Assembly: GCA_019914945.1 (NCBI GenBank) | Contig: CM034104.1 | Location: forward strand, 870,501 to 934,500 | Direction: 5' to 3' | DNA from: Typha latifolia | Taxonomy: Eukaryota; Streptophyta; Magnoliopsida; Poales; Typhaceae | Length of the DNA stretch: 64,000 bases | Part shown: positions 38,415 through 53,480 of the stretch, in pieces | How the letters are laid out: the number at the start of each line of letters is the position of its first letter | Numbering within the stretch: the stretch's first letter is position 1 | Translations under genes and position numbers: made by a program | Notes under the pieces: model-generated | Told to the model about the DNA's origin: nothing | What the model saw: the letters and a program-made list of their open reading frames with translations, nothing else | Databases searched by the model: none

Positions 38415-38446
38415 TAAAATAAATAAATAAATAAATAAATAAAAAT
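38415..38446. repeat. (AAAT)n microsatellite
   Basis: About seven consecutive AAAT/TAAA tetranucleotide units in the AT-rich spacer. Confidence 0.8.
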
Positions 38447-39298
38447 AAAATAGTCCTGGACAGCTTTTTATAATTAGACAAGATAGTTGAATAATTATAA
38501 ACACACTGTATGCTTCAACTGCATTATTATTCACATCGTGCTCTATATAATTATTTATCATTTAATTTATATAGTTTATTTTTAATACTTTGTTTTATCA
38601 TAAGGATTAGTTAAATTAATTATATATATATAATAACTTAATACACGTGGTAAATATTTAATTTTTATTTTGAAAAGTAGCACAATATTCTTTATAACGT
38701 CAGCTCCTGTTATGCCGAAATCAACTCAAATTGTCTTTAACCTACCAAAATCAAAATACAAAGGTCTAATGATACATACTTATACGATAGGGTGTGAATA
38801 ATAATAAAAATAAAAGGTAGGGTGGTTTTAATAAAGGTTACCTCGAGTCGCATCAATCTTCCATCACAATTATCCCGATGCAACAAACTCCTAAAACCGG
38901 GGCTGGATACGATCTTACTTAAATCTGAATTCCTGGTCGGCACGGGAGTCCACCGCCAATTGTAACCCATTAATTGACTCCCCCAGCTCATTCCTCCGCT
39001 GGTCTCGTGGGACCCGTGCCTCTTTCCCACCATAACCGGTCCCATTTCCTCGTCGTTTCCCCCTCCCCTTAAACTCCTCTCTTTCTCCTTTCCTCTCTTC
39101 CCTTCTTCTTTACTTCTTCCTTTATTCCATTCATTACTCCTGCCTCCCAACCCCCCACGACGCAATCAATGGCTATTCCCGCCAACCCATGTGCTATTCT
39201 CCTGCTCTATTCTTATTCTATTATTGCTTATCCCGGCATTATTCTAACCTCGCGTATTGCGGTAAATCTCCTCGTTTCCCGTTGTTTTTATGCTCTAA

Positions 39299-42913
<3,615 letters not shown>

Positions 42914-44148
42914 AAAACAAAGACAAAGGCATCTCCCATCTATGTGAGAGCTGGGAAGGCTGCTTCATTAAATGATAACTAATGCTTAAGCTTAGGACAA
43001 CTATTGTTATAGGTTATTAAAATTCCTTTTTTTTTCTGGGTCTAATTAAAGCTCTTACATAGTATTTGCATTCATAGCAGCCACTCTACCAGTGATGTTA
43101 ATGATGGCTGTCCAACAATAAATGATTAATGGATGATTGTTTGACAATATTTATTACAAATATGCGCTGTATTTAATATTTAGAAAATTTTATATAATTG
43201 TCACTGAAAACTTTCAAAATATTATAATTGCTGTTACTTTCTTTATTAAATATTATAATTGCCACAGAAATTATTATGTTTTTTTAAATATCATTCCTTT
43301 AGTTAAATCTAACTAGTCATAATTAAATAGTAACTTAGATTTACAAAAGATTAGTTTGCCTGTATAAATTATAAAAAGTAATTTAAAAGCTATTTTGTAT
43401 TATATCAACATTATTACTGATAAGTATTTTACATTTTAAACTAAAAAAAGGAGTATTTATTAATTTTAATAGAAGAAAATTATAATGATATTATGAAGTA
43501 ATCAAAAACATTTAGTGGTAACTCTGATACTTTTTAAAATATAGTGGCAATTATAATATTTAATAAAATTTCAGCGACAATTATGTCAAAATCTCTAATA
43601 TTAATTATCTGGTACTCGATCAATTTGCAGTCTTTATATAAATTTGTTCTTTTTCTTGATTCTTTACCTAAAATTTATTATCTAATATTTTGTTTTGTGG
43701 ATAAGTGGGTATAAACTGGAATATGTAGTGTTGGTGATTAAACTGTATCCATGGGGTTAGTGGTAAATATTATTGAGATTAAACTTAATGGACATATTAA
43801 AGTAATTAAGTTGATTTAAATTAGAAAAACAAATTAATTAACGTAAAATTAAACCTTGTTATTATATTCTATCCCCGTTGTCCTAGTCCTCCTCTCAACT
43901 CTATTACACTGCTCCCCGACGTCTTAAACCTTCTCCACGCGACACGCGTCCATCCCGGGGTCCTTTATCCCCCCACTTATCCTAATCCGCCAGATATCTC
44001 CACGCAATACCCGGATAAACTTCGCGTTCCCCCTGACAGAGAGATACTTGGATCTCGAGCTTAATACAAAGCAAAGAGAAGAGATTTTAAACCTTAAAAT
44101 CCTCGTTTTTCTCTTGTTCTACTCTTATAATTGTTCTCGATTTCGACG
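42914..44148. other. Intergenic spacer between the carboxypeptidase and SEC61 beta
   Basis: Carboxypeptidase 3' UTR, then AT-rich sequence holding the MITE-like element, then a GC-richer promoter/leader for SEC61 beta from about 43870 that contains several CGCG and CCACG motifs. Confidence 0.6.
43182..43595. mobile_element. MITE-like element with terminal inverted repeats and near-perfect 8-bp flanks
   Basis: The left end (AAATTTTATATAATTGTCACTGAAA) matches the reverse complement of the right end (AGATTTTGACATAATTGTCGCTGAAA), and similarity continues inward through TATTATAATTGCCAC. The 414-bp body is AT-rich with no coding capacity. Flanks TAATATTT (43174-43181) and TAATATTA (43596-43603) match at 7 of 8 positions, as expected of a target-site duplication. 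The size of the duplication suggests a Mutator- or hAT-type origin; the family is not resolved. Confidence 0.62.
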
Positions 44149-44472
44149 ATGGTGAGAGGGAGCTCGCAATCGCAAGCCTCGGCGACGGGCGGGTCCGGAT
44201 CCCGGCCGGCCACGGCAGTCCCACGAGGCACGCCGGCGGCGGCGGCAGGGATGCGGAGGAGGAGGGTTGGCGGCGGAGGCGGCGCCGGTGGATTCGGTGG
44301 CGGGGGAGGTGGGAGCAATATGCTTCGATTCTACACCGACGACGCCCCAGGGTTGAAGATGACGCCCACGGTGGTGCTCGTGATGAGCCTTTGCTTCATC
44401 GGATTCGTCACCGCTCTCCATGTCTTCGGTAAGCTCTATCGCTATCGATCCGCCGCCGCTGGTGGTTCTTGA
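44149..44472 (+). CDS. SEC61B: SEC61 translocon beta subunit
   Basis: Intronless, 107 residues. The Ser/Ala/Gly/Arg-rich cytosolic N-terminus ([20 protein letters not shown], a run of Gly after MRRRRV) is followed by the conserved [18 protein letters not shown] and one tail-anchoring helix ([20 protein letters not shown]), ending in a short basic luminal tail KLYRYRS. SEC61 beta is the small tail-anchored subunit of the ER protein-conducting channel with SEC61 alpha and gamma. The ATG follows an open frame without an earlier ATG. The high GC of this gene contrasts with its AT-rich surroundings. Confidence 0.95.
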   Translation: MVRGSSQSQASATGGSGSRPATAVPRGTPAAAAGMRRRRVGGGGGAGGFGGGGGGSNMLRFYTDDAPGLKMTPTVVLVMSLCFIGFVTALHVFGKLYRYRSAAAGGS

Positions 44473-46360
44473 TTCGCCTCGATGTAAAAGGATCACGGGG
44501 TCGACTTGCTTGGTTTTTGCTTTGGTCTAATGAAATCGATGCTTTTTTTGGTGTTTTTAGCTGGTGATCTTTTAAGATAAGTGTTAGAGGAGAATGGATC
44601 TTTCTCTGTTTCCTTCTCCTGTATCGTTGTAGGGTTTGATTTGCTTCTGAGTTGATATATTGTGCTTTGTTAAAAAAAAAAAAAAAAATTGGGGTTTTTG
44701 TACGCTGAAATGGTTAAATTCTCCCTATTGTGCTCCATTTTGGTTTTGTGGTAATTTAATTCCAATATTATTGATTTACTGCTGTTACTACTACTGGTTT
44801 ATAACTGCATTTATTGTGTTGTTAAACACGTGGAAATATCTGAACTTTTTTTTATACTGAAGTGATGTGTTCATCTAAACTACTCGATGCAAATATTGTT
44901 AATTAGATAGGTGTTAAAACTATTAGACCCACCATGGTGGTGAGATTGTATGATTGAGTAAATTATAAGACTTGGTTTGGGCGATTGGAAGGGACAGACT
45001 GAACAGAGCAAATACCAAGTTTGGCAGTAGCTTTTTTTCTCCTATAGTGACAGATGTTCTCTTAAAAGTGTACTGATTAATCTTTATGAAGAGAGTCACT
45101 TGTAAGATGCTAATTAAAGTTTAGTTTCCTGCTCGATATATAATGGAAGCAGTTTTGTAGATGTGGGGTTTTCAATCTGAGAATTCTGCTTGGCTTTGTG
45201 TGGAGGGTCCTCTGATTCGAGTATTTGGATAGCAAAACTTATCATTTTCCAGATATCTCATCTCTTTACACACAGGTATGGATTCAGGGATATTTGAAGC
45301 TTAGAAGTGGTATAGCCGCATTGCATAAGAAAAGAATTTTCATTTAGTCTCCAGTGCCCTGACATGGATCTTAGTTTCGGCTTGATTATTTACGCCACAG
45401 GTAACATGATTGTTGATGTTAGTCACTTCCTTTATTGGCATTTCTGTGGGGCTGTTTCGTTGATAAAGTTGTTCTGATCTCTTCAACTGGAGGTTTTCGT
45501 TACTAATATTTACAATTTATCCTGTCGTGTTTTTAGAAAATGAATGAAAACGGCGAAAGGTGAAAAGAAATACTGCTTTGCTGTTTGGGTTGATGTCTCT
45601 CTTGAGAAAAACAAGTCAAAGATAGATCTTGTTTTCCTTCTTTGCTGGTTAGATTGTTCTATTATTCTTTTCTTGCTTTCTAGGAAGTGTGTACTTTCTT
45701 CGGATCTATTTCCTTTTCCCTTGCCGACATCTTTTCCTTATTATTTCTCTTTGCCTTTTAGAGTCCTATAGCTAATAACACATTGTTCTTTCCAACTTTC
45801 TGTTCTCAATTTGCTTCGTCAGAATCTTTGTTTTGTTCCTGACATATTTCAGCCTTATAATTTCTAGTGCCTTGAATCTCATTGCACCTATCCTCTATTT
45901 ACAATGAAATTTTATGATTCTCTGAAGGTCTGTCACCAATAGGCGAAATTATTTTCTGTTTGCTGTATTAGGAGTTATTAGCCTGGTGAGATCGTTCAAG
46001 GTTCTGTACCTGATATCCTGGTGAAATTAAGAATGCCAATGCCTATGATGCTCATTGATCATCTTCCTCCTATTTTGTGGTTGATGCTGCTTATAATGTG
46101 TGATAAAGCTTTGCCAAACTCTGGTGCCTGACCAAGCGTACAGATATGTTCATGGCAATGCTTCTTTACACAAGTACGATGCAGATGAGTGTAGAAAGAT
46201 GCTAAATTGTCATCTCTTCTGCAATGCAGAATAGTTATCAGGGATGAAACAAAGCATGAATTTGCTCCAGTGAATAATTTATTTCACGTAAACTGAATCG
46301 AATCCATATACATTTGGGTGCGTTCTTTTGATACATCAACCTGGGTATCGTGAGGACATC
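44473..46360. other. Intergenic spacer between convergent SEC61 beta and IDD genes
   Basis: SEC61 beta 3' UTR, an A-run at 44671-44688, then AT-rich sequence. I looked here on the minus strand for a missing C-terminal IDD exon and saw no open frame or IDD-tail motif. Confidence 0.55.
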
Positions 46361-47352
46361 TTACAGTGCTTCCTTCGCTCTCTGCTCGTCCTCGTCTTCT
46401 TCCGTCTGAGTCGACGCCTGTCCCCATAAGCTCGGGAACAGCAAGTCATTGTTAAAGGTGTTAGCTTTAAAGCGCAAATCATCCACAGCTTCGACGCCTT
46501 CATCGCTTTCTGCTGCTGCTGGTGCATCACAGGAAGCTCTATGCACTAAGTAACTCTCCTTTCTGCTTCCCAACCACCAGGAGATGAGTCAATGACAAGT
46601 AGTTTTCTTAATGAAAGAGGAAAAGTTTAGTTCTTTATTCATACCATATCAGATGACAGCGGAAATGGGAAGCAATTCTTTTTGTTCCAAAAGAAAGAGA
46701 TATAGAAGGCCAATTTATAACAAGGTTACCTGGAGAAGAGGGTGCCACATAAGCACTCGTATTCCCGGCTCCCGCAGATCCGCACGTGCGCCTTCCAATC
46801 CGTGCGGACGGCGTACCTCTTGGAGCACGTGCCGCACGCCCACTTCCTCTCCCCGTGCTTGCGGCGGTAGTGCTTCTTAATCCCGGTGAGGTCACCCAGC
46901 GCCCGGTTCGGGTCGTGGTGCACGCACCCCTCCTCCGGGCACACGTACGCCCGTTTTAGCTTCTCTGCCGACGACGACGACGATGACGATGGCTTCTTCT
47001 CGGGGGAGCTCCACGCCTGGCTGTGGCCGCGGCGGTGGATCCGGAGGTTCTGCTCGCGGCGGAACTCCTTGCCGCACGTGTCGCACGTGTAGGTGCTCGA
47101 CGAGAGGAGCGTCCTCGGGGAGAGCGTGATCACCTCCGCCTTCGGATCTGAGCAAAAACGAGGGCTTATTTGTGTGATGGAACGAGGACTCTCGGAGGGG
47201 GGAGCGAGGAAGAAGGTCTCGGATCTACCTGGATTCCCCGGGAGATTTCTTTTCCTCTTCGAACACGATGCCGAGGGATCGGAGTCTGGATCAGGGTTTG
47301 GGGCTTCTTCTTCTGCTTCTTCTTCTTCTTCTTCTTCTGCTCCGGTCATCAT
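46361..47352 (-). CDS. IDD: Short INDETERMINATE DOMAIN (IDD) C2H2 zinc-finger transcription factor
   Basis: Three coding exons on the minus strand (47229-47352, 46730-47147, 46361-46562) give 247 residues. The acidic N-terminus (EEEEEEEAEEEAPN) is followed by the nuclear localisation stretch SKRKRNLPGNPDPKAEVI, joined exactly as in IDD proteins across intron 1. ZF1 is CDTCGKEFRREQNLRIHRRGH (residues 63-83). ZF2 has CPEEGCVHHDPNRALGDLTG and KKHYRRKH. ZF3 is CGTCSKRYAVRTDWKAHVRIC. ZF4 is CLCGTLFSRKESYLVHRASC, split by intron 2 after LFSR. IDD factors bind DNA and partner with SHR/SCR and DELLA proteins. Only about 57 residues follow ZF4, and the usual MSATALLQKAA and LDFLG motifs are missing; typical family members are well over 350 residues. 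The zinc-finger sequence is also divergent. Confidence 0.87.
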
Positions 47353-47724
47353 CTTCTTCTCGGGATTGATCGCGCGATCGGTCCGATGCGCCTGAGGAAC
47401 TTAGTTTTCCTTGTAATTCTCCTTTTCTCCTTGCTTTCGTTAGGCTTTCAGACCCGGCCCGATCCTGACCATACTGGGCTTGGATTAAGTTGGGTCCACG
47501 TCAGGCTTACGTCTATTGGATTATTGCTTGCTTGGCCCAACCTTGGTCCTCCTCGGGATAAAAGAGTTTATCCGGAATAAATCCTCTTTTATCTCAAAAG
47601 TTTTTGTCAAATAGATGTCATCCCATTTTAGAAAATGACCAATTTGCCCCTCTCAAACAATTTACCTAAATATCCTACTACTTGGTAATACGCCTACTTG
47701 TGATAGTATCTTTACCCGGGGTGT

Positions 47725-47860
47725 CAAATAAATGAGTTGCTCAGGTTCGGTTTGAATTGTGCTAAGCCTATTACTTTATTTTGGGCTTGATATGAATTTC
47801 GAGTCAAGTTTGAGTTAAAGTCGGCTTATTAAAGCTCCACCCAATAGAGGCTCAAGTTAA

Positions 47861-47909
<49 letters not shown>

Positions 47910-48060
47910 CCTAGTTTGAAAATAATCAGGTTTCATACTTAAGCTTGATTCCGCTCTTTTTTATCTCAAGTTGAAAAATATGCTTAATTTAGTCTTTAGC
48001 TCGGCTCGAGCAATATTGAGCTTAAATCTCATTTATGCTCATAATTTTTAATGTGTAAAT
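47725..48060. repeat. Probable dispersed repeat fragment (GAGCTCGAG-type)
   Basis: Contains recurring TTGAGTT, TCGAGTCAAGTTTGAG and GCTCGGCTCGAGCA strings in AT-rich sequence, interrupted by the (TA)n run. Similar motif usage occurs in the last PLC intron (about 52820-53080). Common in plant non-autonomous transposons; ends not definable by eye. Confidence 0.4.
47866..47905. repeat. (TA)n microsatellite
   Basis: About 20 TA units within a larger repetitive region upstream of the PLC gene. Confidence 0.9.
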
Positions 48061-49065
48061 TATGGTAAAAGAATTTGACCAAATTTTTTTAAAAAAATCA
48101 TAAGTAGATAATATAAACAGTTTAATATAAAATTACTTAACTCTTAATCTAATAGGTTTCCCATTCTTTCTTTTTTGAGAGAATAATGGGATTTCCCGTC
48201 TAGCTCTAAAAAACACTAAAAATAAATATTTATTTACATGAAACCAAAGAAAAGATAATAAAATTAATTTGATTAATTTAATCTTAAATCGAACCATTGT
48301 AATCAAACACTTATTTATCTATTATATCATTACATTTATTCTTCGTTTTCCAATTAAATACCAAAGAAATTGGAAAACTATCGGCTTTCCTTATGTGATA
48401 AATCTCTATTATATTTAGATTCTAATTTCTTCTCATCCAACAAAGCGATCAACTTCCCATGTGATTGATCATTGATGTGATTATGACTTCCAAATTCTAA
48501 TTACAAATATATCACGGAAGGCTCCTCTTTTGACTTAAGAGAGCAAAACAAAGATGCACCGAAGCTTATTTTAATATATAAAAATCTTATCAATGGCACT
48601 AAATCTTGTTCCGTTCTTCTAAAATTATTTTCAACTCCGGTGTAAAATGAATAAAATTAGTACGACTTATTCCCATTCCACTCAAGTTGGTTCGAACCAA
48701 ATTACTATCAAATTGGTAGGGATTAGGGAATCGCTTTATCGCTGCTAATGACACCCTGCCCATCAGAACAACTCATCCAGCTCAAAAGGTAAACGGACAT
48801 CATTAATAATTAAGCAAAATAGGTCTCGTGTCTTTTACACGTATACACCTCTATTTTATTTATTCATGCCAAAAGATTGAGAATAAAGTTCATATTAAAA
48901 TCTCGAGGAGTGTAGACATCAATAGAGTTACTTAGAGGTGGTATTATGTAAAAGAATCATTTTTAAAAAGGTTAAATCCCGCCTGTGTCTTTGTCACGAT
49001 CCGAATCCACCCCTCCCCACACCAAAGTCGTCCACTACGTCCCCGAGGACGAGGACTTCCCCCTC

Positions 49066-49073
49066 TTTATAAT
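49066..49073 (+). promoter_or_regulatory. Probable TATA box for PLC
   Basis: TTTATAAT in a CCCTC-rich context, about 100 bp upstream of the PLC ATG. Confidence 0.5.
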
Positions 49074-49166
49074 CCCTCCCAATGCCTGGGCCATGGAGAA
49101 GCTAAAGAGATCGAGGTGAGAAGAAACGAAGTGAGATCGAGAGGAGGAGAAGTGAAAGGGATTAAG

Positions 49167-52100
49167 ATGGGGAGCTACAAGTATTGCATGTGCTTTACCA
49201 GGAAGTTCCGGTGGAGCGAGGCGGCGCCGCCGGCCGACGTGAAGGTGGCGTTCGCGGCCTACGCCGACGGAGAGACGCAGATTAGTGCCGAGCAGTTCCG
49301 TCGGTTCCTCGCTGAGTCGCAGGGCGAGTCGGATGCCTCCCTCGCCGATGCCGAGAAGATCGCCAATCGGATCCGGCAGCTCGACGGTCGCATCCACCTT
49401 GGGAACCTCGGGGCCAAGCACTTCCTCACGCTCGAGGATTTCCACCATTATCTCTTCTCCGACGATCTCAATCCGCCTATCAAGTCGGAGGTACGAATTG
49501 CCGCGTATCTGGGGGATTTGCTTTTGATCTATGCGGATTTGATAGGTAGATGCATGGGATAGATGGATGAAGTGAATGTGTGATGTCATAGTCGGATAGA
49601 TCTCGCTCGATCTACTTAAAGGTACTGTTGTGGTAAAGTTTGGATTTTGGGAGTAGATTAATAGGTAAAGTTTCTTGCTTTGGAAAAGAAAATTTGAACA
49701 TGGTGAATTTGAATGTTGAGGTGAAGTTGAATCATAAATAATTACTCTTCTCTTTATGTTATAGTCGCAAATCAGATAGGATATTTGTTGTTTATCATAG
49801 ATTCAGATATTTTACGATTCTGCTCAAAATCCTGGAAATATTAGTTGGTTTCTGTGTTTCATAGATTTTTAGATTTGAACCTGAGTTGCAAAACGATATT
49901 AGTTTTTATGTAGGCTAAGCAGTGTTTGCTTTTAGTCTTCTCCCTTTCTCCTGCTTTCCAATTTTAGGGGTTAGCAATAAGAAGCCAAAAAATTTGTTAG
50001 TATTTTAGTATATTGATCACAGCCTCTCTGCTCTGATCAATTCGTTAGTTTCTCTTATGGCATATACAAAAGTAGTATAAATTGTTAATATGTTGATTTA
50101 GTATTTGAATCCAAAAGAATTCTAAATCTTTGGCTTTTCCTATCAATAGATCATTTTATAAAAGAGATACATCTGACTGGATATTGCTTTACTGTAAATG
50201 ATATACTTAGCAACTCGTCCTTTTCTCAGGTTCACCAGGACATGACTGCTCCAATATCCCATTATTACATATACACAGGCCATAATTCATACTTGACTGG
50301 GAACCAGCTAAGCAGTAACTGCAGTGATGCCCCGATCATAAAAGCATTGCAGAGAGGCGTGAGAGTTATTGAACTGGATATGTGGCCAAATTCTACAAAA
50401 GATGATGTCGCTATTCTTCATGGAAGGTATTGATGTTCGAACATCAACTGCTCAATATGTAGTATTAGGATTTTTGCTCATTGTACTCAAAACCTCTTAC
50501 TCTTAAATGTTTGATTTTATTTTGAAAAATTACTCATGAGACCTGTCAATATATCCTTTCAGATCAACTTGAACACTTGATGATGATCTTCTTGAGCTGA
50601 ACTCCAATATAACATGAAAAATTATCATGATTTTCTTTTGTTCTGCCTTGTGCTGAGATAGGTCAAAGACCTGATACTTCTGCTGGTAGAGATGTGATAA
50701 ATCATAAATGAATACATCAAAGCTACTGAAAGGTCTAGGTATATGTGGGGGAAAAAATGATTTTCTATTGAAAATAGTCTACGAGGCCTTTTTCCCTTCT
50801 ATGATTTTGCACAAACAACATCATGCATATGTTTCTAAAACACAGTATACCAGATCCTTTGTATCCTTTCTCGCATTGCAAGACCATCTCTTAAGTATTG
50901 CCTTCATTTTCTTACAACTAGTCTTAGCTGATCAAAATAGTCCAAACATAGAAAAGAGAAAGTCACATTGTACTATACTAATGCGCCCTTTCCTTTTCAC
51001 ACATCTCTTATTTATTCTTCTGAAATTTGAAGGACGCTGACTTCTCCTGTAACACTCATCAAGTGTTTGACGTCCATTAAAGAGTATGCTTTTGTTGCAT
51101 CTCCATATCCTCTTGTGATCACACTAGAGGACCATCTAACACCAGATCTGCAAGCAAAAGTAGCTGAGGTAAGTTTCATACTTTCTTGTGCAAGTGTGTA
51201 AATTTCATTCGATCTTCATGTTAACTGCTAAATAAATATAGATGATCACTCAAACTTTTGGAGACATGCTTTATCACCCTGATTCAGACACTCTGAAGGA
51301 ATTTCCGTCTCCTGAAGCTCTGAAGAATAGGATTATTATCTCCACTAAACCACCAAAGGAGTACCTTGAGTCCAGGGGTGATAAGAATGACTCTCATAAA
51401 GGGAAGGATTCGACTGACGAAGAAGCCTGGGAAATGGAAGTTGCAGATTTTAAACCTGAAGAATGTGATGATAAGGTATGTCCGCACTTCAAGAGGATGT
51501 ATATCTCCTTTCATAATTCAAAATTTTCTTGTGTGGCACCTATTGCTACTGTTACTGCTAGATATGATTGCAAAACATAATGAACTTGATCGGCATGAGG
51601 AGCAGGATGATGAAGATTCTGATGATAATGATGATGATGCTGATGATGATGATGCTAAATTTCAGCAAACTTCTGCCAATCAGTATAGAAGTCTAATTAC
51701 TATTCAGGCTGGGAAACCTAAAGGCCGTTTAAGAAATGCACTAAAGGTGGAGTCTGATAAAGTTAGACGTCTTAGTTTGAGTGAACAACAGCTTGCAAAG
51801 GCAGCAGCATCTCATAGCCCCGATCTAGTAAGGTACATTTGTAGTTTCTACAAACACTTAATTATGACAAAATTTTATTATTCCCGAAATGCTAATTTTT
51901 TCCATGTATGCATTCATAACTAATCATAGCTAATTCTTAGTTACTCGCTCTGGCACACTTGTAATGCCCCTTTATTCTTTGTTTCACAAGTTCTTGATTT
52001 TTGAAACCTGATGTACAGGTTCACTCAGAAGAATATTCTCAGGATATATCCAAAGGGTACACGCTTTAATTCTTCCAATTACAATCCATTACTTGCCTGG

Positions 52101-53480
52101 AAGCATGGCGCTCAAATGGTTGCATTCAATATGCAGGTTAACTTCTTATGGTTAAACGTGAGCTTAGAGTTTGTCAATTATGTATCATTATGTGGTTAAT
52201 TTATTTCATTGAGCATTTGCCAAAGTTATTTTGGCAATTGTATCATCTACTTTTCTAGTGCGCCAGATACGAACTCTTGTGCCAAAATTGTTGGCATTAT
52301 GTAAATGTACCTAAGTTCACTGAACTACCATTAATATGCTTTTCCTAGTCTTGATCTATCTCCCTTTGACAGGGATATGGGAGTTCACTCTGGTTGATGC
52401 AAGGATTTTATAGAGCCAATGGGGGCTGCGGTTATGTAAAGAAGCCTGATTTCTTGCTGAAGACTGGTCCACATGGTGAGGTGTTTGATCCAACAGCAAG
52501 TTTGCCTGTTAAGAAAATTCTGAAGGTGGGATATTTGTGACTTGTGAGTTAATTTTGTCTATTCCCTATTTTCCTATTTAACTATTCTGACAATAGGTTA
52601 AAGTATACATGGGGGATGGATGGCGCATCGATTTTAGTAAGACACATTTTGATGCCTTCTCCCCTCCAGATTTTTACACGAGGGTAAGAGACCTACATTC
52701 AACCAGTACTTTTCCTTATCTCTACCTCATATACTTGTATACTTTGAACAGGTTATGTGTCTTGCCCCCGGTTTAGAACTATATGTCCATCAGCCTTCAG
52801 TATAGAAATAAATTTGTTAGCTTGAAAGAGCTCGAGTTCGCATCGTTTCAACTTGGTTCAAGCTTAATAGTTTATTAACTATTTGCAACTCAAACTTTGA
52901 GTTGTTGAATGAAGGAGATGAACTCTAGTGCAGAAAACATCTCCTGAGCTTTGCATAAATTAGCTCGTATAAGTAACTAAACTATATATCGTGTATTCTA
53001 ATATTGCATATTAAAACAAGAGCTCGAGCTGACCTCTCGATTTGTTTCGAGCCCAAGTGAAGTTTGAGCTAGAATCTATGAATATGCAATTTTGAACAAA
53101 CCTTCTTACCTCAGCTAGCTAAAGCTCATCTCACTACAACATTATTCAGTATAGGAAATGACTGGTCAATATTAATCATTCTCCAGGTAGGGATAGCTGG
53201 AGTCCCAGCTGATGCTGTGATGAAGAAAACAAAGACGATGGAGGACGAGTGGGTGCCAATATGGAATGAGGAGTTTATCTTCCCATTAACTGTCCCAGAA
53301 TTAGCTTTGCTGAGAGTAGAAGTTCATGAATATGACATGTCTGAGAAGGATGACTTTGGAGGGCAAACCTGCCTGCCTGTATCAGAGCTAAAACCAGGGA
53401 TTCGTGCCGTGCCACTCTACGACCTCAAGGGAAATAAGTTCAGATCTGTAAGGCTACTCATGCGTTTCGAGTTCGTCTGA
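49167..53480 (+). CDS. PLC: Phosphoinositide-specific phospholipase C
   Basis: Nine coding exons (49167-49490, 50230-50426, 51033-51168, 51242-51475, 51600-51832, 52019-52136, 52373-52525, 52597-52683, 53187-53480) give 591 residues. An EF-hand-like N-terminus (about 20-100) precedes the catalytic X domain with His126 ([13 protein letters not shown]) and His172 (AILHGR). After an acidic linker rich in Asp comes the Y domain ([45 protein letters not shown]), then a C2 domain ([31 protein letters not shown]) ending LLMRFEFV. The enzyme splits PIP2 or PI4P at the plasma membrane in a Ca2+-dependent way. The acceptor of exon 5 is uncertain: the first AG after the pyrimidine tract (51561) would bring a stop, so I chose CATGAG|GAGCAG at 51600, which keeps phase. 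The start ATG is the first Met in a frame open upstream. Confidence 0.92.
52820..53080. repeat. Repeat fragment in the last PLC intron
   Basis: GAGCTCGAGTTCGCATCGTTTC and GAGCTCGAGCTGACCTCTCG recur about 190 bp apart inside one intron, with CAAGCTT/GAAGTTTGAGCT companions. The texture matches the 47725-48060 region. Probably a non-autonomous transposon remnant. Confidence 0.42.

Larger units (their letters stand above)
47353..49166. other. Divergent spacer between IDD (-) and PLC (+)
   Basis: IDD leader, the repeat fragment with (TA)n, an AT-rich block, a perfect 14-bp palindrome TTGGTTCGAACCAA at 48687-48700, then the PLC promoter with TTTATAAT at 49066. No separate gene. Confidence 0.55.

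Noticed and set aside
45544..45771. 75-codon open frame between SEC61 beta and IDD
   Set aside because: Phe/Leu/Ser-rich translation of AT-rich sequence, no homology recognised, no promoter context.
46886..47580. Long plus-strand frames opposite the IDD exon
   Set aside because: Antisense shadows of a GC-rich minus-strand coding exon with clear zinc-finger homology.
47720..47800. GGTTCGGTTTGAAT stretch resembling a tRNA T-arm
   Set aside because: No acceptor stem, D-arm or anticodon arm can be assembled around it. It lies in a repeat fragment.
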